Below the pieces are notes generated by a model that made no database searches, had not been told where the DNA came from, and saw only the letters and a list, made by a program, of their open reading frames with translations. This document shows positions 24,070 through 33,527 of a stretch of DNA of 64,000 bases, piece by piece. Origin of the DNA: Bog-473 sp963725895 (GTDB lineage Bacteria > Actinomycetota > Acidimicrobiia > Acidimicrobiales > RAAP-2); assembly GCA_963725895.1 (NCBI GenBank), contig CAVSAJ010000001.1, positions 1,860,001 through 1,924,000 on the forward strand, in the 5' to 3' direction. Position 1 is the first letter of the stretch; each line of letters opens with the position of its first letter. The position numbers and the translations under genes were made by a program.

Positions 24070-25854
24070 TCAATTCGGCGACGGCGTCGCCATGCCCCCG
24101 CCGAGGAGTGCGGGCAGCGCCGTCGCCCGCATCCGCGCCAGCACCCGGTCCGTCACCGGCACGGCGTCCGGGTGGACTCCGCCGTGTGTGTCGACCTGCT
24201 CCTGCCAGGTGGCGACCCGTCGCTCGAATACGGCGGGCTCGTTGAGCTGCGCGCACTCGATACGGTCGGTCGTGATGTCGACAACGATGGTGTCGCCGTC
24301 TTCGACGAGCGCGATCGGCCCTCCGAGAATTGCCTCGGGCGCGACATGGCCGATGACCAATCCGACCGACCCGCCCGAGAACCGCGCGTCGGTCATGAGC
24401 GCGATGGTGATCTGACGCTCGCGGCACAGCGCCGTGATCCGCGAGGTGGGGTCGAGCAGCTCGGGCATGCCCGGCGCGCCGCGGGGACCCTCGTAGCGGA
24501 TGACCACCATGTCCTTGTCTTCGAAGCTGTCCGGACGTTGGTCGAGAGCCTCGATGAGTGAGCGCTCACCGTTGAACACCCTGGCGCGACCGGTGAAGAC
24601 GCCGTCGTACAACCCTCCTTCGACGCCGGCGATCTTGAGGATCGCGCCGCCGTCGGGGGCGAGGTTTCCCCGCAACAGCCGCAGCCCACCGGTGTCCTTG
24701 AAGGGCTTCTTCACGGAGAAGATCACGTCCTCGTCCGGAGCCGGCGGGGCCAGGCGCCACACCTGTTGGCCCAGTGTCTCGCCCGTGCAGGTCATGGCTT
24801 CACCGTCGAGGAAGCCGGCGTCGAGAAGCTCCTTGACGATGGCCTGCAGCCCGCCCTTCTCGTCGACGTCCACCATGGAGTAGATGCCGAACGGTCGCAT
24901 GTTGACCAGGACGGGCAGGCGCCGGGAGAGCTGGTTGAAGTCGTCCTGGCTCAGCACCTCGCTCCACAGGTCGATGCCCGCAGCGCGGGCTATCTCGACG
25001 CTGTGCAGCACCACATTGGTGGAGCCACCCATGGCGATGGCGACCGTCATGGCATTGCGAAGGGAGGCGGGAGTGACGATGTCGCGCGGCCGGATGTCCT
25101 CGTTCGTCATTGCGAGGAGGCAATCGACCAACTGTTCGGGAAAATCTGTCAGCCGCCGTGGGTCGTCCGAGGGCGGGGACACCATGTGCAGCGGCTCGAG
25201 ACCCAGCACGGCGATGAAGGTCTGCATCGTGTTGTAGGTGAACATGCCCCCGCAGCTGCCCTGACCGGGGCACGCATGCAGGGCGAGCCGGGCGCGGACC
25301 TCGGCGTCCTGGTCGACGGCCTGGAAGGCCGTCACGAGATCGATCCGTGCGCCGGTCTCGGGGTCGATGCCGGGCCTGATGGGGCCGTCGGAGACGATGA
25401 CCGCGGGCGTGTTGTTCTCGAGTACGGCGGCGAGAGTCCCCACCGGCGGCTTGTCGCAGGCCACGACGGCGACCAGCCCGGCGACGCCGTTCGCGGCGAG
25501 GTGCACGTCGGCGATGTCATGGACGAGCTCCCGGCCGACCAGCGAGAAGCGCATCTGCGGGGTGCCGTTGAGCTGGCCGTCCGAGACGCCCAGGGTGAAG
25601 GCCGGCGGGATCAAGCGAACCGGTAGGTCCACCTCGGCGATACGACTGGACAGGGCGTCCTGGATGGCCTGCACCTTCTCGGGGACGCCCAGATAGCACT
25701 GGCTGTCGCCGAGGTTGCCGATCACCGCCCACACCGGGTCGTGAATCTTGCGGACGTCCTCACCGAGGAACGCGGCGGTGCCGACCCGTTGCACGTCGCG
25801 CCCCGGATTGATCGAGACGAAGTTGGACGTCGACTCCGGTCCCTTCGTGGCCAT
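24070..25854 (-). CDS. ilvD: Dihydroxy-acid dehydratase (IlvD/Edd family)
   Basis: 594 residues from ATG 25854. Dehydrates dihydroxy-isovalerate and -methylvalerate to the keto acids used for Val/Leu and Ile. Candidate Fe-S cysteines are in VIGNLGDSQCYLGV, VVACDKPPVG and CPGQGSCGGMFTYNTMQ; AMGGSTNVVLHSVEIARAAG follows, and DARFSGGSVGLVIGHVAPEA closes the active site. The family also includes sugar-acid dehydratases. The CDKPPVG version of the second motif differs from the commoner CDKN-PG, so a related sugar acid cannot be excluded. Its place next to ilvB favours IlvD. Confidence 0.85.
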   Translation of the reverse strand: MATKGPESTSNFVSINPGRDVQRVGTAAFLGEDVRKIHDPVWAVIGNLGDSQCYLGVPEKVQAIQDALSSRIAEVDLPVRLIPPAFTLGVSDGQLNGTPQMRFSLVGRELVHDIADVHLAANGVAGLVAVVACDKPPVGTLAAVLENNTPAVIVSDGPIRPGIDPETGARIDLVTAFQAVDQDAEVRARLALHACPGQGSCGGMFTYNTMQTFIAVLGLEPLHMVSPPSDDPRRLTDFPEQLVDCLLAMTNEDIRPRDIVTPASLRNAMTVAIAMGGSTNVVLHSVEIARAAGIDLWSEVLSQDDFNQLSRRLPVLVNMRPFGIYSMVDVDEKGGLQAIVKELLDAGFLDGEAMTCTGETLGQQVWRLAPPAPDEDVIFSVKKPFKDTGGLRLLRGNLAPDGGAILKIAGVEGGLYDGVFTGRARVFNGERSLIEALDQRPDSFEDKDMVVIRYEGPRGAPGMPELLDPTSRITALCRERQITIALMTDARFSGGSVGLVIGHVAPEAILGGPIALVEDGDTIVVDITTDRIECAQLNEPAVFERRVATWQEQVDTHGGVHPDAVPVTDRVLARMRATALPALLGGGMATPSPN

Positions 25855-25885
25855 GGGCGCCAAGCATATGGCGACGCCCGCTCGT

Positions 25886-28115
25886 CTACGCCGGGGACGG
25901 CAGTGTGGTCGGGGTCACCTCAATCCCGATCCTCGGCATGGAGCGGTCCATCCAGCGAGGCAGCCACCAGTTCACCGACCCCAAGAGCTCCATGATGGAC
26001 GGGACGAGCACCATGCGCACGAGCGTGGCGTCGACCAACACCGCCGTGGCCAGACCGAGGCCGAACACCTTGAGGATGTGCAGCGGGTCCTTGATGACGA
26101 ACGAGCCGAAGACGCAGAACATGATCGCTGCTGCCGCCGTGATGATGCGCCCCGTCACGGCCAGCCCGTCCGCAACCGCCGTCGAGTTCTCGTGCGTGCG
26201 CAGCCATTCCTCACGAATGCGTGACAGCAGGAAGACCTCGTAGTCCATGGAGAGGCCGAAGAGCACAACGAACAGGGCGACGGGAATCCAAGGGTCGATG
26301 GGGCCCGTCTCACCGATGCCGATGACGCTTCCGGCCCAGCCCCATTGGAACACGGCCACGATGACGCCGTAGGCCGCCCCCACGCTCAGCAGGTTCATGA
26401 TCACCGCCTTGAGCGGCAGTACGAGCGAGCGGAAGACGACCATCAACAACAGGAACGACAGGATCAGCACCGCGCCGATCACGATGAAGAGGCGGTGACC
26501 CAAGAAGTTGGCGGCATCGATGCTGCTGGCCGTCTCGCCACCGACCTGGGCGTTGACCCCGGTGCCCGCGACGACAGGGGGGATCACGTCGTTGCGCAGC
26601 GTCTGCACCAACTGCTCGGTCTGCGACGACTGCGGAGAGGTCGTCGGGTAGACGACGATGAGCGCACCGGTGTCCGACCGGTTGAACTGCGCCGGAGCCA
26701 CGAAGGCAATGCTGCGGTGGTCGGACGCCGAACGATGCCGCCAACTTCTCGACGGTGGCCCGGTCGGCCGGCCCGCGCATGTCCGCGGCGACGATCAGCG
26801 GTCCGTTGAAGCCGGGACCGAACCCCTGGGCCAAGAGGTCGTAGGCCTGCCTCGTCGTGAGCGACGTGGGGTCGTTGCCCGCGTCCGTGAAGGCGAGTCG
26901 CATGCTGAAGAGCGGCAAGGCGAGGAGGACGAGGATCAGCACCGCGACGGTGCCGGTGAACCAAGCCCGTCGCTGCACAAAGCGGCTCCAACGGAACCAA
27001 AATCCGTGCTCGGGCGGCGGCCCGCCGCTCTGGAGCAGGCCGGGCACATGCAGCTTGTCGATGGCGCTTCCGGCGAATCCCAACATGGCGGGAAGAAGCG
27101 TCAGCGCGGCGAGGAGGACCATCAGCACCGCAGCGATGCAGGCGGTCGCAAGCCCGATCATGTAGGCCTGGCCGATCAGGTAGAGCCCGAAGAGCGAGAT
27201 CACTACGGTGCTCCCGGCGAACAGGACGGAACGGCCCGCCGTCATGTGGGCCGTCATGACTGCGTCACGCGGTGCGCGGCCCTCGAAGATGCCCTGGCGA
27301 TAGCGGGTGACGATGAACAGCGCGTAGTCGATCCCGACGCCGATGCCGATCATGGCCGCCATCTCGGGCGAGAAGTTGGGCACCGTGAGGAGGTGCGTGA
27401 GCAGCTCGAGCAAGGCGACGCCGATGCCGAGGCCGGCCAGCGCGGTGATCACGGGGAGACCCATGGCCACCACCGAGCCGAAGGCCAGGAGCATGATGAG
27501 GAGTGCCGCCGTGATGCCGATTCCCTCGCTGGGCCCGGGGGCGGCAGTGACGGCGGCGGATATCGGGTTCCCCCCGAGTTCGACCTGCACGCCGGGCCGG
27601 GCCTCGGCCTGGGCCGCGGTGACGACGTTCTTGATCGCGCCCGTGGGGATGTCGGCCGTGTCGGTGGTGAACTGCACCTGCGCGAAGGCGATGTTGCCGT
27701 GCGGAGCGATCTGGTGCGCCCCCGCCGGCGAGAACGGGCTCGTCACACCCTCGACGTAGGGCATCGGACGCACGCGGGCCAGCACACCGTCGATCACGGC
27801 TTTGTTGTCGGCGATGGGCGTCGCCGTGTGGAACACGATGTCGGCCGAGTCACCCGCCTGTGCGGGGAATCGTTCTTGGAGGATGGTGAGCGCTTGCTGC
27901 GACGGAGTGTTGCCCGAGGTGAACTTGTTCTTAAAGTCGGTGCCGACGACCTGGGCGACGACGGTGACGCCGATGATTGCGACGATCCAGAGCACCAGCA
28001 CGAGCCGGCGCCGGTCGTAGCATCGTCCGGCCAGGCGCCCGAGCACGGTGACCGGTTGGGCGACGTTCCCTGATCCGCCGGCGGCTTGGGAACGCGCCGG
28101 CGCAGTGACGTTCAC
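25886..28115 (-). CDS. MMPL-family RND transporter, frame interrupted by one extra base
   Basis: About 743 residues when the two frames are joined, the usual MMPL length. Start GTG 28115 follows GAAGGCGAGG. The N-terminal half has a first helix VLVLWIVAIIGVTVVAQVVG, a periplasmic domain, then GIGVGIDYALFIVTRYRQG with the conserved GxDY of the proton relay. The second half has FVVLFGLSMDYEVFLLSRIREEW, the matching motif. The frame slips at about 26711-26735: KLAASFGVRPP leads into SIAFVAPAQFNRSDTGALIV if one C is removed. MMPL proteins export lipids or drugs. Divergent from the TetR gene, which probably represses it. Confidence 0.85.
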
Positions 28116-28141
28116 CGCCTCGCCTTCGGCGTGGTCGTATG

Positions 28142-28186
28142 ATTCATCACTGATGAGTTGTACCACAGAATTCCTCGCTGGTGAAT
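28142..28186. promoter_or_regulatory. Two tandem TetR-type operator copies
   Basis: ATTCATCACTGATGAGT (28142-28158) and ATTCCTCGCTGGTGAAT (28170-28186) agree at 12 of 17 positions and begin 28 bp apart. The first contains the perfect palindrome TCATCA-c-TGATGA. They lie between the divergent MMPL and TetR genes, closer to the MMPL start. Confidence 0.65.
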
Positions 28187-28280
28187 ACCTTCTGGCCCGC
28201 CAATTCGTGACAGGGCCCGTCGGGGACACCGTCGGGGACACCGGCGCGGACACCGGCGCGGACAACGAGCAGCGCCGGCG

Positions 28281-28877
28281 GTGAGCGCAGCAGTCGGCCG
28301 GCGACCCGGCCGCGCAGACACCCGCGGGGAGATCATCGCGGCCGCCCAACGCGTGTTCGCCGACAAGGGGTACGACGGCACCAGCCTGCGCGCCGTGGCC
28401 CGTGAGGCCGGGGTGGACCCCGCCCTCGTCCACCACTACTTCGACGGCAAGGCAAGTCTCTTCGTCGCCGCCATGTCGCTCCCGTTCGACCCACGTCTGG
28501 TCAAGGAACACGCCTCGTCGCAGGAGAACACCGGATCGAGCACGATCGAATCGTTCCTCACGATGTGGGACCGGGCAGAAGGCTCCGGCTCGTCGTTCGG
28601 CTCCTGCGTCGCCGCCATGGCCGATTCGACGAACGTCGCCGACGCCATACGCGAGTTCGTGAACGAGCGGGTGTGGAGCGCGGTGCCACGCAACGAGGGA
28701 GAAACCGACGCCGTCATCAAGCGCCGGATCGCCATGGTGACCTCGCAACTCATGGGCCTCGCGTTCACCCGCTACGTCTTGCGGGTGCCCCCGATGTCCA
28801 CCGCGTCACCCCGGCAGATCGGACGCTGGGTCGGCCCGACGCTGGACCGCTACCTGAAGGAGCCTCTGAGTTCGTAG
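28281..28877 (+). CDS. TetR-family transcriptional regulator
   Basis: 198 residues from GTG 28281. The N-terminal helix-turn-helix is typical: RGEIIAAAQRVFADKGYDGT, SLRAVAREAGVDPALVHHYF, DGKASLFVAAM. The C-terminal domain (GSSTIESFLTMWDRAEGSGS onward) resembles the TetR_C class that starts with a pair of aromatic helices. The effector is unknown. Divergent orientation from the MMPL pump, with repeated palindromes in between, suggests it represses the pump and itself. Confidence 0.88.
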   Translation: MSAAVGRRPGRADTRGEIIAAAQRVFADKGYDGTSLRAVAREAGVDPALVHHYFDGKASLFVAAMSLPFDPRLVKEHASSQENTGSSTIESFLTMWDRAEGSGSSFGSCVAAMADSTNVADAIREFVNERVWSAVPRNEGETDAVIKRRIAMVTSQLMGLAFTRYVLRVPPMSTASPRQIGRWVGPTLDRYLKEPLSS

Positions 28878-28911
28878 GACCGGGGCGCCGCGCGAGTCAG
28901 CGGTGCCCGGC

Positions 28912-30387
28912 TCAACCCCTCGACCGTCGGCGCTCCAACTCGGCCGCGACCTCCTTGCCGTTCGCCTTGCCAGAGGTGGCCTTCATCACCTTGCCGGTGA
29001 AGAACCCCGTCAGCTTGTCCTCACCTTCCACGAAGCGTCCCCACTCGTCGGGATTCGCCGCGATGACCTCGTCGAGCACCGCCCCCAGCGTGTCGGCGGC
29101 GAGGGCCTCGAGTCCCATCTCCGAAGCGAGCGCGACCGGGTCGCCCCCGCCGCGCTCGAGTAAGGCCGCCAGCACCGCCTTGGCCTGCGTCGCGGAGAGT
29201 TGTCCGTCCGCTTCCATGGCCAACAGGGCGGCGAAGGAGGCCGGGTCGAGTCGCAGCCCGGCCTCGCCCTGCGCCGCGACCTCGTTGGCAGCGCGAGCCA
29301 AGGCGAGCGCGGCGGGCGCGCCTGCGTCGGACGCCGCGGTGACCAGCGAATCCAGGCCCAAGTCGACCACGGCGCGTATCTGGTCCGTTTCGGCGTCGCT
29401 CGGCGTACCGCCCAACGCGGCGGTGAGCGAGGCGCGGCGGTCGGCCGGCATCGGGCCCAGTGCGTCGAGGACCCGCTCGCGCAGCGCTTCGCCGGGCGCG
29501 AGCGGCACGAGGTCGGGCTCGGGGAAGTAGCGGTAGTCGTTGGCCTCTTCCTTGGAACGCATCGACTCGGTGCGCCCGGCCGACTCGTCCCAGTGCCGGG
29601 TCTCCTGCGCCACCACGCCGCCGCCCTCGAGCAGGGCGATCTGGCGCTGCGCCTCGTACTCAATGGCGCGCCCGAGCGAACGCAGTGAATTGAGGTTCTT
29701 GATCTCGCAGCGGGTGCCAAAGGATTCGCTCCCGGCCGGTCGGACCGACACGTTGGCATCGACCCGCATCGAGCCCTCCTCCATCCGGCCGTCGGAGGCC
29801 CCGGTCGCCACGAGAATGCCGCGGAGCTCAGACGTGTACGCGCGGGCCTGGGCGACCGAGCGGATGTCGGGCTCGCTGACGATCTCGACCAGCGGCACCC
29901 CCGAGCGGTTGTAGTCGACCAGCGCGTAGTCGGCCGAGTTGATGCGGCCGCTCGCACCGATGTGGGTGAGCTTGCCGGTGTCCTCCTCCATGTGCGCCCG
30001 TGTCACCCCGACGCGGGACCCGTCAGGCAGCTCGAGCCAACCATTCACATTCAGTGGCAGGTCGTACTGGCTGATCTGGTAGTCCTTCGCCTGGTCCGGG
30101 TAGAAGTAGTTCTTCCGGGCGAAGACCGAACGACGGATCTCGCAGTGCAGCGCTTCGCCGATCCTCATTGCAAGCTCCACCGCGTACTCGTTGAGGACAG
30201 GCAGCGAGCCGGGGAGCCCAAGACAATTCGGGCAGATATTCACGTTGGGCTCATCCCCGAACGCGTTGCGGCACCCGCAGAACAGCTTTGTCTCTGTCGC
30301 CAGCTCGCAGTGGACCTCGAGCCCGATCACCATCTCCCACTCGCTGCCCAGAGCTCCGTCCACCCGGTCGCGTGCCGTCTTGCTCAC
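28912..30387 (-). CDS. gatB: Aspartyl/glutamyl-tRNA amidotransferase subunit B
   Basis: 491 residues from GTG 30387, overlapping the gatA stop (GTGA). GatB selects mischarged tRNA and catalyses the kinase and transamidation step. Conserved N-terminal WEMVIGLEVHCELATETKLF, zinc/metal region FCGCRNAFGDEPNVNICPNC, RKNYFYPDQAKDYQISQYD, HMEEDTGKLTH and DYNRSGVPLVEIVSEPDI. The C-terminal YqeY-like tail ends FFTGKVMKATSGKANGKEV. It is the last gene of the esterase-gatC-gatA-gatB operon. No glnS- or asnS-like gene is in the window. Confidence 0.96.
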   Translation of the reverse strand: MSKTARDRVDGALGSEWEMVIGLEVHCELATETKLFCGCRNAFGDEPNVNICPNCLGLPGSLPVLNEYAVELAMRIGEALHCEIRRSVFARKNYFYPDQAKDYQISQYDLPLNVNGWLELPDGSRVGVTRAHMEEDTGKLTHIGASGRINSADYALVDYNRSGVPLVEIVSEPDIRSVAQARAYTSELRGILVATGASDGRMEEGSMRVDANVSVRPAGSESFGTRCEIKNLNSLRSLGRAIEYEAQRQIALLEGGGVVAQETRHWDESAGRTESMRSKEEANDYRYFPEPDLVPLAPGEALRERVLDALGPMPADRRASLTAALGGTPSDAETDQIRAVVDLGLDSLVTAASDAGAPAALALARAANEVAAQGEAGLRLDPASFAALLAMEADGQLSATQAKAVLAALLERGGGDPVALASEMGLEALAADTLGAVLDEVIAANPDEWGRFVEGEDKLTGFFTGKVMKATSGKANGKEVAAELERRRSRG

Positions 30388-31868
30388 GACGCCACGTCCT
30401 TCGTGGCGATCCGTGTCGCAGGCGCGTTGGCCTCGACGACACGGGCCACCCGGAACAACGTCGCTTCGCCGAGCGCGGGCGCCAATAGCTGCACGCCGAC
30501 GGGCAGACCGTCGTCACCCGAGCCGAAGGGGACGGAGATGGCCGGGTGCCCCGAGAGGTTGGAGGGGATGGTGCAGACGTCGTTCATGTACATGGCCATG
30601 GGGTCATCCACCTTGGCGCCGATGTCGAACGCCGTCGTCGGCGCCGTCGCCCCCAGCAGCACGTCGACCGACTCGTACGCCGTGTCGAAGGCGCGCATCA
30701 CGAGCGTGCGCACACGCTGGGCCTGGGCGTAGTAGGCGTCGTAGTAGCCAGCGGAGAGCGCGTAGGTGCCGAGCATGACCCGCCGTTTGACCTCGGCGCC
30801 GAAGCCGGCGGTCCGGGTGGCGGTGTTCATGGCGGCCGCGTCCTCGCCGTCGATGCGCAGGCCGTAGCGCACCCCGTCGTAGCGGGCGAGGTTGGACGAG
30901 GCCTCCGCCGGGGCGATCAGGTAGTAGGCGGACAAGCCGTAGGCGAACTCGGGCACCGAGAGCTCCTCGACCTTCGCCCCCGCACCGGTCAGCGCGTCGG
31001 CCGCCTCGAGCACCCGCGCTGCCACGTCGGGGGCGCAGCCGTCAACGAGATCACGGCAGAGGCCGACGCGCAGGCCGTCCACGCCTGCGTGCAGCGTGGG
31101 CAGGACCGCCTCGGGCTGCGACGCCAGCGACGTGCTGTCGAACGGATCGTGGCCGGCCAGCACGTCGAAGAGAAGCGCTGCATCTTCCACGCTGGTGGCG
31201 AAGGGCCCGATCTGGTCGAGCGAGCTGGCGAACGCGACGAGCCCGTAGCGCGAGACGCGCCCATAGGTGGGCTTCATCCCCACCACGCCGCACAACGCGG
31301 CGGGCTGGCGGATGGATCCGCCCGTGTCCGAGCCGAGACCGAGCGGGACGAACCCGGCCGCCACTGCCGCGGCGGACCCGCCGCTACTGCCGCCGGGAAC
31401 CTTGCCCGGGTGGTGCGGATTGCGGGTGGGTCCGAAGGCAGAGTTCTCAGTCGAACTGCCCATCGCGAACTCGTCCATATTGGTCTTGCCGAGCGCGACG
31501 GCCCCGGCAGCCCGCACCCGCTCGACGGCGGTTGCGTTGTAGGGCGGGAGCCAGCCCTCCAAGATGCGCGAGCCGCATGTCGTCGGCACGCCCCGCGTGC
31601 AGAGGTTGTCCTTGAGCGCAACCGGGACCCCGGCCAGCGGGCCGGGGTCGCGTCCGGTGGCCACGGCGGCGTCGACCGCATCGGCCTCGGCGAGTGCCTC
31701 GTCGCCGAGGACATGCAGGAAGGAATTGAGCTCGCCGTCCCGGGCGGCCACCTCGGCCAGCGCCACCTCGACCACCTCGCGCGCAGAGCGCCGCCCAGCG
31801 CGGATCTCGTTGGCCAAGCCGACCGCCGTGCGCGCAGAGCCCTCGGGGCTCTCAGGGCTCGGGCTCAC
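30384..31868 (-). CDS. gatA: Aspartyl/glutamyl-tRNA amidotransferase subunit A
   Basis: 494 residues from GTG 31868, which overlaps the gatC stop. Amidase-signature enzyme that frees ammonia from glutamine for tRNA amidation. The Ser-cisSer-Lys triad is visible: Lys in PVALKDNLCTRGVPTTCGSR, cis-Ser in KVPGGSSGGSAAAVAAGF and nucleophile Ser in LGSDTGGSIRQPAALCGVVG. The full family length is present and the end overlaps gatB, so the stoichiometric GatCAB complex would be made from one coupled transcript. Confidence 0.96.
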   Translation of the reverse strand: MSPSPESPEGSARTAVGLANEIRAGRRSAREVVEVALAEVAARDGELNSFLHVLGDEALAEADAVDAAVATGRDPGPLAGVPVALKDNLCTRGVPTTCGSRILEGWLPPYNATAVERVRAAGAVALGKTNMDEFAMGSSTENSAFGPTRNPHHPGKVPGGSSGGSAAAVAAGFVPLGLGSDTGGSIRQPAALCGVVGMKPTYGRVSRYGLVAFASSLDQIGPFATSVEDAALLFDVLAGHDPFDSTSLASQPEAVLPTLHAGVDGLRVGLCRDLVDGCAPDVAARVLEAADALTGAGAKVEELSVPEFAYGLSAYYLIAPAEASSNLARYDGVRYGLRIDGEDAAAMNTATRTAGFGAEVKRRVMLGTYALSAGYYDAYYAQAQRVRTLVMRAFDTAYESVDVLLGATAPTTAFDIGAKVDDPMAMYMNDVCTIPSNLSGHPAISVPFGSGDDGLPVGVQLLAPALGEATLFRVARVVEANAPATRIATKDVAS

Positions 31869-32201
31869 GGCGGCTCACTGCCGATGCGCGGGACCCGGAA
31901 CCGGTGGTCCTCGACGGCGGGCGCGACGGCCAGGACCTCCTCGCGGTCGAGACTCGGGCGGGGCTCGTCTGCCCGCAGCACGTTCTCAAAGGCGATCGGG
32001 TGCGACGATGGCTCCAGGTGGGCCAGGTCGAGCGCGGCGACGTCAGCTGCGTGGTCGAGCACCGTGCGCAACTGCCGCGGTGAAGAGGTCGACCTCCGCC
32101 TCGGACAGGTCCAGCCGGGCGAGACGCGCCACGTGGACGACGTCCTCCCGGCTGAGCCTCGCTCGCTGCTCCTCCCGCTCTGCCCGCGAGACGTCGCTCA
32201 C
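31865..32201 (-). CDS. gatC: Aspartyl/glutamyl-tRNA amidotransferase subunit C, frame interrupted by one extra base
   Basis: Joined frames give ~111 residues. The first frame reads SREDVVHVARLARLDLSEAE and VDLFTAA; the second continues LRTVLDHAADVAALDLAHLE and ends VLAVAPAVEDHRFRVPRIGS. The break is at about 32075: the coding strand has ACCGCGGCAGTTG where ACCGCGCAGTTG would keep the frame. GatC wraps and stabilises GatA. Intact flanking subunits and coupled overlaps on both sides make a base-call insertion the best explanation. Confidence 0.85.
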
Positions 32202-32956
32202 GAGAGGGCACGTGCGGGCGCAGGCAGGACGCCGCTGAGGAACTCGACCGTGCGCGCCTCGATCTCGTCCTTGTCCCAGTCCAACGTGGCCACGTGATAG
32301 CTGCGTTCCAGCCTCACCTGCTCCACGGGACCCGTGGCCCGGGCGACGAGGAGCTCGCTGGAGGTGGGGTCCACGACGTGATCCTGCGTGCTGGTGAAGA
32401 CGAGGACCGGGCAGGTCACGGACTCGAGACGGGCCTCGACCTCGCTCGCCGCGGCAAACAAGGACAGGGCCGCCCGCAGGGGCAGGCCGGGGTAGGCCGA
32501 TTCGGTGACCCCTTCCTTGGAAATGTCCGAACCGATGCCCGGTGCGATCTCCTCGCCGCCCTCGAGCATGGACTCGACCAGCGCGACGGTGTCGGCGTCG
32601 GGCGGCACGAGGAGCGGGTTCACGACCGCGAGAGCGGCGATCTCGGGATGGTGTTCGGCCAGCCAGATGCTCAGCATCCCGCCCATGGAGAGCCCCACCA
32701 CCGCGACGGTGTCGCTGCGTGCCGCCAGCGCGGCGAAGGCCTCCTCGGCGGCGGCGGACCAGTCCTCCCACCGAGTCGGGAGCATGTCGGCTATGTCGGT
32801 GCCGTGGCCCGGCAGCAACGGCAGCTCGACCGTGAAGCCCGCGTCAGCCAGCGTGCGCGCAAGGTCACGCAACGACTGCGGGTTGCCGGTGAAGCCGTGC
32901 AGGACCAGCGCGCCACGGCCGTCGCCCGTGGCGGAATAGGGCTCGGCACCTGGCAT
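32198..32956 (-). CDS. Alpha/beta hydrolase, carboxylesterase/monoacylglycerol lipase type
   Basis: 252 residues from ATG 32956. ALVLHGFTGNPQSLRDLART is the oxyanion region, VVGLSMGGMLSIWLAEHHPE contains the nucleophile elbow (G-L-S-M-G), FTSTQDHVVDPTSSELL holds the Asp, and SYHVATLDWDKDEIEA the catalytic His. This set matches the small Est30/monoglyceride-lipase type. Its stop overlaps the gatC start, so a metabolic esterase leads the tRNA-amidation operon; whether that link has meaning is unclear. Confidence 0.87.
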   Translation of the reverse strand: MPGAEPYSATGDGRGALVLHGFTGNPQSLRDLARTLADAGFTVELPLLPGHGTDIADMLPTRWEDWSAAAEEAFAALAARSDTVAVVGLSMGGMLSIWLAEHHPEIAALAVVNPLLVPPDADTVALVESMLEGGEEIAPGIGSDISKEGVTESAYPGLPLRAALSLFAAASEVEARLESVTCPVLVFTSTQDHVVDPTSSELLVARATGPVEQVRLERSYHVATLDWDKDEIEARTVEFLSGVLPAPARALS

Positions 32957-33083
32957 GATTGAGGCGTTCACGAATCGGCAGCCTACCGGCGAGGCGAGTA
33001 GGGTTCCGGCGGCCACATGGCTCCGGGGCGGGGCGACGAGGTCCTGCACCAGCACCGAGACCGACGACCAAGGAGCAACCGCG

Positions 33084-33497
33084 ATGCCGGCGTACCCGTT
33101 CCTCAGCGACGAATGGCTTGATGAGGCCCGCAAGATCCGCGCCGAGTACGAAGGCAAGACGGCCCCGTTCCCCCATCAGGTGCGCATGAACCTGGTGGTG
33201 ACCGCCGTCCCGTTCACCGACGACGAGATCCTGGCGCACATGGACACATCGAGCGGCGAGCTCATCTTGGACACGGGTCACCTCGACGAGCAGGACCTCA
33301 AGGTGACCGTGGACTACTACACGGCAAAGGCGATCCTGATCGAGGGAAACCCCCAGGCCGGCATGCAGGCCTTCATGGCCGGCAAGGTGCGAGTCGAGGG
33401 CGACATGGCCAAGCTGATGGCGTTGCAGGCATCGCCGGCGGCCGCCGACCCCAATGCGGCGGAGTTGGCCTCCCGCCTGCGCGACATCACCGAGTAG
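33084..33497 (+). CDS. SCP2 sterol-carrier-domain protein
   Basis: 137 residues from ATG 33084, with AGGAG upstream. A short N-terminal helix (YPFLSDEWLDEARKIRAEYE) precedes the SCP2 fold: MNLVVTAVPFTDDEILAHMD, LKVTVDYYTAKAILIEGNPQ, AGMQAFMAGKVRVEGDMAKL. SCP2 domains bind hydrophobic ligands such as fatty acyl groups or sterols. Stand-alone forms like this are common in Actinobacteria with large lipid or steroid catabolism sets. It is divergent from the esterase gene. Confidence 0.88.
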   Translation: MPAYPFLSDEWLDEARKIRAEYEGKTAPFPHQVRMNLVVTAVPFTDDEILAHMDTSSGELILDTGHLDEQDLKVTVDYYTAKAILIEGNPQAGMQAFMAGKVRVEGDMAKLMALQASPAAADPNAAELASRLRDITE

Positions 33498-33527
33498 CAG
33501 TTATCGAAACGGCCGCGCCGGGTCTGG

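Noticed and set aside
26310..28748. Extension of the MMPL N-terminus upstream of 28115
   Set aside because: It would overlap the TetR gene and the operators; the added residues are not membrane-like.
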